Shown here: positions 22,940 through 33,771 of the stretch, one piece after another
How positions within the stretch are numbered: the stretch's first letter is position 1
How the letters are laid out: each line of letters begins with the position of its first letter
Translations under genes and position numbers: made by a program
DNA from: Bigelowiella natans CCMP2755
Taxonomy: Eukaryota > Cercozoa > Chlorarachniophyceae
Assembly: GCA_000320545.1 (NCBI GenBank)
Contig: ADNK01000140.1
Span: forward strand, 126,001 to 190,000
Reading direction: 5' to 3'
Length of the DNA: 64,000 nucleotides
Notes under the pieces: generated by a model
What the model saw: only the letters and a program-made list of their open reading frames with translations
Told to the model about the DNA's origin: nothing
Databases searched by the model: none

Positions 22940-23843
22940 ACGTACTACATTTCTGGTTCATTATGAGTTTAGTCGATGAGAGTAAGTGACATACGACACA
23001 CTGTGTCACAGAAAAGCATACTATGTACCATAGTGGTTCCCACAATGCCTCCATGTGTTCGTTCTACATGCACAGATTTCACATTAAGTCTTCTTCTTCA
23101 TTCCACATCATCGCATGCAATTCTCTCGCATTGCATTGCATATCATGGCAGTGACCTACTGCTAATTTGTTTTGCGCTGCTTAAACATTATCGCAGCCAG
23201 GATAATCATCAGACCGACTGGAAATATGCATGGAGCACATACACGTATGATGTTCACTGCACATATGGCTATGGATTTTGTGATATGTACAAGAATGAAT
23301 GTGTCGTGCATTGATGTATGTAGTGGTAACTGAGCAATGGCGCGCCAAAAAATTTTTTTTTCGCAGCTTATTACGAACATAATAAACGCACGAGATGGCA
23401 TAAGCGCGTCGATGCATCATTGCATCGTATGCCACTGTTGACATTCAATGGTGCATCTGCATGTAACTATGTGGCATCACGCGATGCGTTATGCCCGTGC
23501 AGCATGCAGAAGCCTGGGATACTTCCTTTTCTGATCCATAATTCACGCCATGTTGTGCCAGAATACAAATATATCACACAGCGCGATTTCTTAATGACAA
23601 GTTATCGACATCGCGTGAAAACCATGCATAAATTTGAGTCAGTGCCGTTAACCTTGTCAACAGACCGTGTGCATTATAGCTGCTACTGTGGGAAAAAACT
23701 TCTTCTCGACTGCGGGGTTATCTCACCATCTAAAGATTTACGATTTGCTGCTGTGAGTAGTCCTGTGGATGCTGGGCTTCCAGTTAGGTATCTACACATG
23801 TGAAATTGCAGCGATCATTACGGAATTACATTTCACCTGATAG
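22940..23843. repeat. Convergent intergenic island 4
   Basis: TG/CA-rich DNA with GCATGC, GCATGCAGAAGC and ATGCATCATTGCATCG-like palindromic words, densest at about 23040-23530. The plus frame 23420-23803 is open but has no domain or splice context, so I do not call it. Confidence 0.45.
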
Positions 23844-24276
23844 TTACCTATCTCTACTAGTTACAGGAAAAATCGTATAAGTGATCTGCATGAGTAACCT
23901 TCTACTTTCTGGAATAGTTCCTTTGTAAATTCCGTCCTTCCATGTTGCGGCAAACTCTTTAGCTTGTGCCGGGAATGCTGCATCTGTAGAGGTTTGTATT
24001 GTTTAAAATTCGAATGATCACACTTGAAATGAAAAATGAATGCCAAAATAATTTAGAAATGATAATCTCTGATACATACATGCTGGTGGGATTGGTAGTT
24101 TTTCCGTGACTCGAGCAGTTGTATTGTGACGGGGCAACAATAAATCTATGGGACCTGAAATAGGACACAGTTGTGTAAAATGATCAGTTCAAACCTATCT
24201 AAGATGTCTTACTCGACGCGGTCATTCCAACGATTAAGACGAGGAGGACCGAAGACGTCCTCCCTAAGAAATCCAT
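23844..24276 (-). CDS. Small secreted or lumenal protein, unknown family
   Basis: Three exons give a protein of about 97 residues. Exon 1 (ATG at 24276) encodes a classic signal peptide (MDFLGRTSSVLLVLIVGMTA) and ends at a strong donor, A|GTAAGA. Exon 2 follows a TTTCAG acceptor (IDLLLPRHNTTARV, ending LPIPPA). Exon 3 starts at about 23990 and reads YAAFPAQAKEFAATWKDGIY to TAA at 23844-23846. Phases agree at both junctions. I recognise no domain. If the organism has a complex plastid the leader could also be the first half of a plastid signal, but no clear transit peptide follows. Confidence 0.55.
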
Positions 24277-25048
24277 TTTATAGTTCACAGGTCTCGGTCT
24301 GTAACAGGTTTTGCAAATCATTCATCCATTCTGTTAATTTGAAAGGTGCGCTGACATTATTCAAATTGCAGCCCTCAACAGCGACATAGCTTTTTGCGTT
24401 GTCGTAGCTTCTTACCCCTTGGTCATCACTTATCATTTTTGCCAAAATCGTTCCTATGTCGCACGATGAAAGCGCAGTGATAAATTCCACAATCGAGTTT
24501 TCTAACGAATATGCTTCGAATCTTCTGTTGGAAGCATGTCAACGCTTCCAGGCAAAGTAATTTCATGTCCTAAGTTACTGGAACGACATCTTCTCAGCCC
24601 CGAAATTACATAGAAACAGCGACATTACACGATTTTAACAGCCATTGGTCTTAAATTTTCCCGCACTTCGCGACTTCCGTACAAAGCCACATGTGCTCAA
24701 TGAATATACGAGTATTAAAAATAATATATTATTAGGAAATATTTCATGTATTACTTCAATACGACATGTATAAATTATTGACGTTCATTCATATATCTGG
24801 ATTCAACCCTGCTCATGTGAGATGTTTCAGCATTAACTAATTCTCCTTCCAAACCTCGCATTCAAGGGATCCTTCAGCTAAACATGTAGGCTTTCATTCG
24901 TGGAGGTAGAGGAGAATAATGAGTGCATATTTTGGTTGATTTCTAATTAGGTCCAAAAAAAATCCACAAGCAGAATTTAAGGTGGTCGACACTGTACAAA
25001 ATTTTACTTGCCGCTGTACTAACTCGAAGCTTTCTTCCTTAGACCAGT
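24277..25048. other. Divergent intergenic region
   Basis: AT-rich promoter region between the small secreted protein gene and a cyclophilin gene. The minus frame at about 24280-24510 (including the segment TAL, SSCDIGTILAKMI) reads plausibly as protein but stops 4 nt upstream of the 24276 ATG. It could be a 5' exon of another isoform. No island DNA is present. Confidence 0.35.
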
Positions 25049-25689
25049 ATGGGAACTTTCACAGTAGAGTTCTTCGCTGACAAGGTACAACAATTTGCCC
25101 AACACGTGTCTGTTAGATCTCAAATGTAGACTCTCGTACATTCTCCAGATGCCATACACTTGCGCTGCTATCATTGATTTGATCGAGAAAAAGTACTACG
25201 ATGGCCTCCATTTCCACCGTAAGCAAACTATCTGACTGTGTGAGACATTCGTTAAGAATCTTCCTTTAAGGTGTCATCAAAAACTTCATGCTCCAATTCG
25301 GATGTCCAAAGAGTAAGGATCCGAAGTCTCCATACGCCGGAACCGGTGGGCCAGCTCCTAACTCCGAATTCAAAGGCTTCGACGGCAAGACCTATTCTAG
25401 GGATTCCGGTGGGAACATTCAAGATGAACACACTGCCCAAATCAGTAACAAGCCATACACCCTTTCCATGGCTAACACGGGACAAAAAAATTCTGGAGGA
25501 TCTCAATTTTTCATCAATTCTGTTCACAATGCATACCTGGACTGGTTCTCCGCTGGAAAATCCCAGCACCCAGTGTTCGCTCACGTAATCAAAGGCAAGG
25601 ATGTCATCGATAAGATTGGTAATGTCCAGACCAACCAACGCGACGGACCCAGTACTCCTGTGAAAATGGTCAGCGTCACTATGCTTTAA
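25049..25689 (+). CDS. Cyclophilin-type peptidyl-prolyl isomerase (divergent)
   Basis: Cyclophilins catalyse cis-trans isomerisation of prolyl bonds. Exons at 25049-25084, 25149-25218 and 25271-25689 give 174 residues with phases in agreement. Family landmarks are TCAAIIDLIEKKYYDGLHFHR (the catalytic Arg codon is split by intron 2), VIKNFMLQFGCP, GGPAPNSEFKG, LSMANTGQKNSGGSQFFIN and VFAHVIKGKDVID. The catalytic Arg and the GSQFFI strand are intact. The usual QGGD is replaced by QFGCP, and the Trp-containing loop reads LDWFSAGKSQHP. The start gives a short N-terminus with no leader, so it is probably cytosolic or nuclear. Confidence 0.9.
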
Positions 25690-26606
25690 GGAAGGACGGC
25701 AAAAATCAATTGTCTGTCTCCTCCGACGAACACATAGACGACAAAGAGATACCAAGTCTGATGTAATCCTAAGCAACACATGAGGCATTCGTCGAAATTT
25801 TGGAATCGAGAATGACGCAATTTGTCGTTGCATTGTGCTTCATCACATCGCATCTCGATCAAAGCTCTGAAATGTGAACGTGCGATTATGAGCACATCTT
25901 GACATGCATGCTAGCATGCATACACTAGTGCATGTTATTTGCACCTAGCTTTAGACACAGCCACAACTGTGCATCGCATCATCATCGCATTCTAACATTG
26001 GATAGCTTGACAGTCTAGCAGTACTTGCATCACATACATAGCTAGCTAGACAGATGAGATGTGATTGCGGTCATCACGCATTCGGGACGAAGACACAATC
26101 CAGAACGCTGCGCAAGCTAGTTGCATCAGGCAGGACAGACTAGCAGAGGACATGCACGTGCTAGCGTGCTAGCGTGGCAAATGCATGCATGCTAGCATGG
26201 CAGACACGTGCACCGCCACACGTGAAACAAACAACATTACGACTAGATTGGTCCGACATCACTGTGCTAGTGTGGTCTATCTAGTGGTTCAAGTTTGCAC
26301 ACAGCAGTAGACTAGTTGACAATGTGCTGGCATAGATGTGCCACAACGAATGACCCAGTCTAGCAGTGTGTCTAGATGATGTGTGAATGCTCTGGTGCAT
26401 AGCATGTACAATTGTATGTGCATTGGAAAGAGGAAAGCACATTTGACTTTGACATGCATCCTTTCTCGGGCACATGGTCATGACAAATTGCACCACAATA
26501 ATGTCCAGACGGTCAGTGTAGGCTACATATGAATGATATTACCTCAAGCTTTGTGCATACTGTGCAGATCAGGGCACGCGCTGTGTTTTCGCTTAGCTTC
26601 ACTTGT
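25690..26606. repeat. Convergent intergenic island 5
   Basis: At about 25880-26480 the DNA is dense in CATGCTAGCATG-type nested palindromes (near 25904 and 26180), GCTAGCTAGAC and CACGTG-like words. ATTGCACCACAAT near 26490 repeats a phrase from island 1. Minus frame 26281-26496 has no support. Confidence 0.55.
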
Positions 26607-27525
26607 TTACTTGTCATCCTCCTTTAGATCTTCTTTCCAGAATGAATTTTCGTCACCTTAACACAAAAGCATCGTTGTTTAATTTGGACTCAGTGGTTTA
26701 TGAAATAATTAGATGACATACATCAGTGCTATGTTTTACCTCCACTCTGCTGCTTTCTTTCATCATTCATTTGTTGCTGGCGGTTAATGACTATGCTCTG
26801 TAATCAACCAAACTGCTTATTTTAGAGCCTCATCAGGTCATAGATTGAACATGATGGTAGCAAATACTGTAAAACAATTGCTACAAAAAGCTCGAGGGTT
26901 ATATCTTCAATTACCCTTGTTGGAGAAGGTTTGACTAACCACTTGTTCATAATAAAGTCCAGGAGTCCACCATCAGCAGGCACAAGATCTTTGTCAGGCT
27001 CGTTGTAGTCTGGAACCATGCCTGGCTCTGTCTCTTTAGCATATTGACGGAATTCACGACGATGGGGAGTCACCATGCGTTTCTAAACAAAAATAACATC
27101 TGGCGGATTCCGGGTGGAACGAAGAAAATATCTACCTGACAAGGGACTACAGCGCGAAATCCTGTGCGAGGAGCCACGAATACACCATGTTGGAGCATTC
27201 CTTTGAAATGCAATTGTATTCTTACAAGTTGCTTGATAGTCGTTGTGCCATGAAACCATCGAAGACAATTACTTCCAATCTTACACTACATTAAATCGAT
27301 GATTTTGCGACCTTGGCTAGGCGTAGACAATGTAGCTATTGTGAATGCCATTGTTGCAATCACAAAAAATGTAAGAGACATCGTGACGTTCTTGGAAAGA
27401 TGCGAGGCAGCCATGGGATTGCTTTTGTTTTCTGGCGGCAAGGGGCTTAAAAGAGCAACCCAACCGGTATGAGAGACAACCCACGAGAGGACTACAGCCG
27501 GTACTCCAACTTTGAAACTAAGCAT
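26607..27525 (-). CDS. Small membrane protein, unknown family
   Basis: Exons joined on the minus strand give about 190 residues. The N-terminal part (ATG 27525, or MAASHLSK downstream) has a hydrophobic span (MSLTFFVIATMAFTIATL). It continues through an intron at about 27290-27230 into HGVFVAPRTGFRAVVPCQ, then a KRMVTPHRREFRQYAKE exon with DYNEPDKDLVPADGG. Two short exons end in FWKEDLKEDDK and a TAA at 26607-26609. The strongly charged C-terminus and single span suggest a tail exposed to cytosol or stroma. I do not recognise the family. The first donor (AT|GTAGTG) is weak. Confidence 0.5.
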
Positions 27526-28084
27526 GGCACGATTCCTTGTCTTTTACACAGATTGCTTGTCATCTCTCCAGAAATGCTAAATCTACGACAAGGATTTTTT
27601 CTGCATCGTCGACTTTTCTCTTTCAAGCTGCCAAAAATCCTTGCGGTATTGAGTTCGTCAAGACGCAAGCAAGAAACATGTTCCATTTGTCCATTTGTTC
27701 ACACGGATAAGTGGTACCACTGTGCTCTTTGCTCAACCTTTTGACCGCAGTTGAATGTTCGCTTTCTGTGTTTCGTGCTTTGCAAATGTCTTGTGACGTT
27801 TTAGAATTAGCCTGAAATGTGTCCAGTCGCAATATATTTATGCCCTTTTACTTCAATATAAATGTATTCACATATTTTACCAGATGACAAGACGTTACAG
27901 CTTTTTTACTGAGAGTACTGTTAGTACTACATGTAAATAAGTTATAAATAAGGGCGTCCGATAACTTTCCATTTCGATCCCCTCCTCGATAGCCTATGGC
28001 GTAGTTGATTCAGCGATCCCAAAAGGGGGTAGGCAATCAGACGGCTGCAGTTTGTGGCGGTCATTGCGCTGCTGAGAAGGAACT
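27526..28084. other. Divergent intergenic region
   Basis: A promoter region of about 560 bp. Short open frames (27492-27832 -) overlap it, but none has a motif. No island DNA is present. Confidence 0.35.
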
Positions 28085-29621
28085 ATGGAACGCTTGGCTC
28101 AATTTTGTCCAATTGTAAGTGTGCGATGCTGTGTGCTGGTTTATTCCTGTATCTGCTCTTAGCTCTTACCCATGCGACCATTGTTTTGCTTAATAGAATG
28201 CTTGCGATTTGAGTTTTCGCCAAAATTTCCTTCTTGACGGCCGCAAAGAGAAGTTCATTTTCTGGGGTATGCTGGTATGCGCCCTTTTTCTGATATCGGG
28301 AAATCTTTACGTGAACGTTCTTACGATCCGAGAAGCGTATGACAACCCGGGCACCATCGTGAGCACTGAATTCATGGATAAATACCAAGATTTCGGCGTA
28401 CTTCTATGTATGCGTAGGATGGGATTTACCAGTGAGTGCCCCAATCCCGACCTGCCGTTTCCAAGCCCAGACGGGAACGTTTACATTGGTGCTTCACGAC
28501 AGATGATTCGTCTCAACACCACACGCACGGAAATCAACGTATTTGACAATATACCCACAATCGAAATGGAGAAGAGTTTTCCAGGGACAATGGGATTTCT
28601 CCTCAAAACGTGCTGGAAGTTGGATCCATTTTCCAGCTCAAAGGGGGCTCGCTACGAGCTATCGAAGGACTACAACAAGGTTCTTTTGACACCCGAAGTC
28701 CTACAGTTCAACCTCGGTTGGATAAATGGTAGCTCCAGATTCGAGCGCAATTCACCGTGTACGCGGATGTACCTCATCGCCTACAGCAATGGTGTAGAGA
28801 ACTTAGAGTCGAGGATGCTCGAAGAAGCGAACACAGCCGTCCCGGTAGATGGATGGAACACGCTCGTACAGAGCCAGCCGAAAGTGAAGAAAACGATAAA
28901 ACTAGATGGAACTGAAACCTATCGAATCCAGCTCGAAACGATGGCCGTTTCCTCGTTACAGGTAGAAACTAATAAGAAAAATGAGCGTTTCTCTTGTTCG
29001 GGCGTCTAAAGAGTTCCGAATGATTTCAGGTTAAGGATGAAATTCTTGGTAACGGGGAGGTGCGACAGGGGTACAAGAAGGATATGAAGTTTTCACTCAT
29101 GATGTTCAGCCCTGGGGGCTTCGATTGGCAAGTAGAGGTTGAGCATTCGCTCCTCCATTTATGTATGTCTTTATGCTCGAGTGTTTCGTTCCGATACATG
29201 GTATTTTTTTAATTGGCATTGCAACTTTCTCCCTCAGACACTGACAGAGAGGCTTACATACACGTGGATGGACTTTCTTTCGTCATTCTTTGCCTTCCTC
29301 ACAATCATCACCGGCATCATCGCTTGGGTTTTTCCCAGGGATCCTTACACGGGCAGAGTGTTCTTCCAGTTTGGTAACCGCAACGAAACGCTCAAGACGC
29401 ACTTTACCCAAGCTGTCCCTATGCTGAACAAGGACTGGGATCAAAGCGAATTTGTTGTGCAGCCTCTACAAAATATGATCAAGGGTAGAGTACACCGTAG
29501 AGTCCAGAGTATATCTAGAGACCAACGAGTAAACATCCGAAGCGGCGTGGGAAGTGTGAGATCGAGAGGAAGACAAGGACCTTCTGGAGGGTCTTTTAGC
29601 AGTTGTTCAGTGGTTCTGTGA
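28085..29621 (+). CDS. Two-pass membrane protein with large exoplasmic domain
   Basis: Four exons (28085-28114, 28197-28961, 29030-29131, 29238-29621) give 426 residues with all phases in agreement. One hydrophobic span lies near residues 28-50 (FIFWGMLVCALFLISGNLYV) and a second near 317-335 (FLSSFFAFLTIITGIIAWVF). Between them are about 260 residues with NGSS and NTT glycosylation sequons and paired cysteines, consistent with an ER, Golgi or surface lumenal domain. The C-terminal tail is basic and Ser/Arg-rich (VRSRGRQGPSGG). The topology resembles ERGIC/Erv41-46 cargo receptors, but their signature motifs are absent, so I give no family name. Confidence 0.7.
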
Positions 29622-31668
29622 CCAGAATCGCTGAGACATCGCGAGTGCCAGAGGCAGGCGTGACGATGCAATGAAAAGGGCTTGGTGAAGAGTAATCTTA
29701 GTTTTAACTACTTCCCCGACTGTCACCGGATCGAAATTTAGTTGTGATGTCGCATGTGTCACAAGATCAGATCCACATTGTCGTGATAAATATACAATTG
29801 GCTATCTAGCTCTCCCTAATCTCCACGTTGGCTACTGGAGGCCACATAGGCACACTAGCCTGGCCTAGTTATAGTGGCTAGTTGCTGGGCAAGTGGGTGT
29901 AATTGCCTCATCCTCTTTTTGCTAGCTACATTGTAGTTATAGTCAAGTCACGTTACATGCAGCACAGCACGACTCGTTCTAGCGCCTGCTTTGTCCCTCA
30001 CCATTGTGCGCTACCAGCTAGCCAATGCTGATCATTGCCAGCGAAACTGATTGCGCACTCAAGATGATGATGACGATGATGATGGCAATGATGTTGAACA
30101 TGGCAGTGATGGTGATGGTGGTGATGAGCGTCCACAAAAGCAGCTGACATTTTGATGAACGCAAGACACTTCGTGGAACATTGATCATGATGACCAACAA
30201 CGCTTTGTGTTTTTTCATACCTCCAGATGAACAGGTGAAGGTGGTGATTGACCGCACCTCCTAAACGTTGCAAGACGTTTGCGTCGCACAACAGAAACAA
30301 CGACAATGAACTGCGTTTCCAAAACGTCTTGAACTAGCTTCAGTGAGGACTGACTGGTGAAACCAACATGATTTCAAAATTGGCATTCTGACCATTGTGG
30401 AAGTGGAGCTATGAAGGCCATGCTAGCATGTTCGTGCACGCGCGTGCGAACACATGCAGTCAGCACACACGTTCTTCGTTCTCACTACGTGCACACGTTC
30501 TTACACCCACAGCTGCACCAAATCAGCACACATGTTCTGTCACTTCTATGTGCACTTGCAGCACACGTGCTCCACACGTGCACACGTTGGAAAGCAAAGC
30601 GTCGTGAAAGAAGTTGCAGAGTAGGGCGCGCGCAGCGGAAAGTCGCGGCCACTAACGTGATCTAGTGATGTGCAATAGCCGCTTGGGCGTGCATGGCGTG
30701 GCGCAGCTAGGCAGCGGCGCTGTTGGGTCCTCATGTCCTTCGTGTGACCTGCTTGACTGCAGCGCTGTGCGTAACAAATGGGAATCGTGGGCAGTGTTTT
30801 GTTGTTTGGTGCAGTGAACGCATGCACGTGGTCGCTTCGATCGTGAGCCGCATGCACGCGTGCAACAATGGCGACAGTGATGAGCCCCAAAGCTGGAAAG
30901 CTAGAAAGCTGAAAGCGCCAGACTGGCAGGTCAGAGCCCGCGATCGATCAGGCGGCCGACGACCACACCATTGAACTTCCTCCCCTGTTGTGCACGCACA
31001 CGTGCGTGCACAACACGCATGGCAAGGTCCACACTCAGATGTCTCTGGACGTGGGCGACTGCTAGACTGACTGGGCACAACACGTACTGTGCATTTGCAA
31101 TTTCATAGCATTGTGCTTGTGCTGTGTGCACTTTTTGTTGACACTCTTGCATGTGTTGGTCACACGTGCAGCACACATGACTTGATTAGTTGAAGGTGAC
31201 ATTGCATGACCGCAGGCGTCCAGAGCCTGCATGCTGGCATGGCATGCATGACATGTCTAGCATGTCTAGATGCCTAGATCTAGAGATAGATGCATGTACA
31301 TGCATGTGACATGCGCTGGGTCTAGAGGTCTCTAGACATTGCTAGACTGGTCTGGCAGTCTGTTGGTGGTGCATGCCATGATGCCGCGCGCAGTGATTTG
31401 ATGACAGGCAGTTACACAATGATGTCTTGACTTTGCATGCGAATCTATTCGCGCCTTTCTTTTTGAATTTTTTCTAGTTCCTCCCTAACTTCTTTCGGAG
31501 CGCCTCGCTCCTGGCCAGAGCCCCAGTCTAGCCATCGTGCAGCTCCTTGAATCTTCAGACCTAGGTTCGGCACACACTAGACTTTAGACTAAATGTAGCT
31601 TCAGGTTGCCACAGTCGAAAACATTGTGCAAATTTCTTTGTGTGTGACTATTACTGGCCCTCTTCGGT
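29622..31668. repeat. Convergent intergenic island 6 (about 2 kb)
   Basis: This is the largest convergent gap. It contains CACGTGCACACG-type words, GCATGGCATGCATG and repeated TCTAGA near 31250-31340, a CpG-rich stretch at about 30400-31050, and short (GAT)n runs near 30063. Overlapping frames on both strands have no domains. From about 31440 the DNA returns to ordinary AT-rich sequence. Confidence 0.55.
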
Positions 31669-33319
31669 TCAAATATCTCTGTAATTACCCGATTCTCTGG
31701 CACTCTCTTCATCAATAGCAAGGAAAGCATAAGCGTACGATGCGGCGATGGCTACAACGTTTGCCAGCCTAACGTGTAAAATGTGCAACATTCTATTATT
31801 GTCCTTTACTCATTCGTTCGGATGATGTACCAAATCAAGCCAGGATCTTTAGCTACAAATGGAATGGCGATGTTAAGCACCGGTGTCAGAAGGAAGGCTA
31901 TGTTCAGAGCCTTGCAAATAAAAGATCACAGATAAAATTATCATTAGGGGAAGAACAATTAATATTCTTCTTTACCTCTTTTTCAACTGGAGCAGGCTTA
32001 CGTGCTCGGAGTGATGGAATCGTGAACAACCAGATTGTCCAAAATCCTATCAATCCCGTCATAAAGAGAAACATGAAATAGTTTTGCGGGTTGTATTTCA
32101 TACATTCGCTCACCTAAAGCCTGTGCTGATACCGGTAAATCAGGATATCCAGGAAAATGATTCGTTGCTAACATGCCTACATCCGAGATAAATGAATGGA
32201 ATAAACTACCATCAGCTTCTAACGATATCGACGTAAACAGTTGCATATCTGCACACCATTTGTTGAAATTCCAAAAACACACCACACTAACATACACATA
32301 TGGTTTGATTATTTATTTGTAATTGTAGTTGTAGCATCTTCAGCAGCAGCAGCAGCAACAACAACAACAAAAGAAGCAGTAATGGTAGTAATTATTTTTT
32401 TGATTATAATGGAGAGGTAATCATGATGCTGGCGCGTTTCACCAATGTTGGTGCATGTCCAATCAAAATCGGAAAATAGTGTAAGCGTACAACCGGAGAT
32501 GCCAATGGATAGTAGAGATTGAATGAGGAAGACTTGTTTAAGTTCTTCACGCATAACACTCCGTTTCTCAATCGCAAGCTAAGTAGTAATGGCTTTGTCA
32601 ATCACGTTGAAAGCTGCAGTAGTATCCAGCTCAATCTAATACCTTTGCTAAAGCAGTTTCAAGTTCCTCCTGCAGCAATGCTCTTGTTGACATGTCATCT
32701 ACATTCGCAATCTATTTTGAATCATTTCAAAATATAAGCAATCGTAAATAAGAAGATACCAGTAATCAACTTACTTGTTCCGTCTTTTCAGCAACTTCTT
32801 TGTATAAGCGAATGGCCTGAAACCATCTAAAGTTACCACAAGTAATCTGGATGTTTTGCAATTTTTCACCTTCATGGGGCTCATGAGTTGCTCCAGGTCA
32901 ACTCCTTGCTCTTCCATCACCTCTGAATCGTTTGATAATAAGTAATGGATCTGCATCACCGTATAAAATCACGTGTAATCATACCTTCAGCAAGTTGTCT
33001 TGCGTAGAACTGATCTTGATCTTGTTCCTCGTTTTCTGCAGCCATCATTGATAATCTCGGTACTCTTCGTCTAGTGTTCCTTTAAAATGATCATTCTAAG
33101 ATGAATGATGCGATCATTTTTCGGTGTACAATAGTACCTTAACTGGCCTGGAGCAAAACTAGCAAGGTTTGGTGCCCGTAACGGAATTCGATCGGAATTG
33201 CGACGAAAGTTCCTGACTGGTAAGAATTTGGAAGCTTCCCTGCTTCTGGCTTTGGTTACTGTTATGAGTGTTGAGCTTGCGAGCAGAAGCATCACTCCTC
33301 CATAGTATTTTCCAATCAT
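31669..33319 (-). CDS. Plastid-type multi-span membrane protein with bipartite leader
   Basis: Exon 1 (33319-33138) starts with a signal peptide (MLLLASSTLITVTKA region) followed by an Arg-rich, acid-poor stretch (VRNFRRNSDR, RRRVPRLSMMA), the layout of bipartite leaders for complex plastids. An acidic section follows (AENEEQDQDQ, EEVMEEQGVDLEQLM), then a helical part (AIRLYKEVAEKTEQ). Hydrophobic spans come next: VFLIQSLLSIGISGCTL, FWTIWLFTIPSL, ALNIAFLLTPVLNIAIPF and NVVAIAASYAYAF. The segment LATNHFPGYPDLPVSAQAL is distinctive. The stop is TGA at 31669-31671. I infer a thylakoid or inner-envelope protein; I cannot name the family. The junction near 32420-32260 is not resolved. Confidence 0.6.
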
Positions 33320-33771
33320 CGTCTCCGACGTGTGACTCGATCTGACGACGCAATTTGGACCCAAACTTTAATTGTTTTCATATAGATGATGGCACAATCA
33401 TTCATTGGATTTCTCCACTTACAAGTAAATCATCAGGGTTTCGAAAACATGTCCCATTTGATCATCAGAGTCAGATAAATTTACTTTCCGATCGGTACGA
33501 GGGGGGTACGAAGTCAGCCCGAATGACGTTCTCTATGATCGTCTGTTGTCGTAGTGAATAAATACCATGTGTTTTGGAAAAATATCTTTACGATATTTCT
33601 CAATGTGAAAATGCACTCGAATTTTATTCTACGACATTAAAACTGACGGTGACGCAACAAAAAAAACGTATGAAGTTTGCAATTTTATGCATGTGAAAAG
33701 AGCAAGCGACGTGATCATTTGGTTGTCGTATTCCATAAATAGCACACAAAAGATGTACGGTTTCCAAACGA
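33320..33771. other. Divergent intergenic region
   Basis: A short promoter region shared by the plastid membrane protein and the aldehyde dehydrogenase. It is AT-rich with no island words. Confidence 0.4.

Noticed and set aside
23162-23444. Cys/His-containing minus frames resembling a zinc protein
   Set aside because: No acceptor or donor sites, no match to a zinc-finger spacing, and island composition.
28085-29621. TMEM43 or ERGIC/Erv family assignment for the two-pass protein
   Set aside because: TMEM43 has four spans and different motifs, and the Erv41/46 signature sequences are not present.
30395-31176. Cluster of overlapping frames in island 6
   Set aside because: Their Cys/His/Thr-rich content follows from TG/CA and ACGTG repeats, and frames are open on both strands at once.
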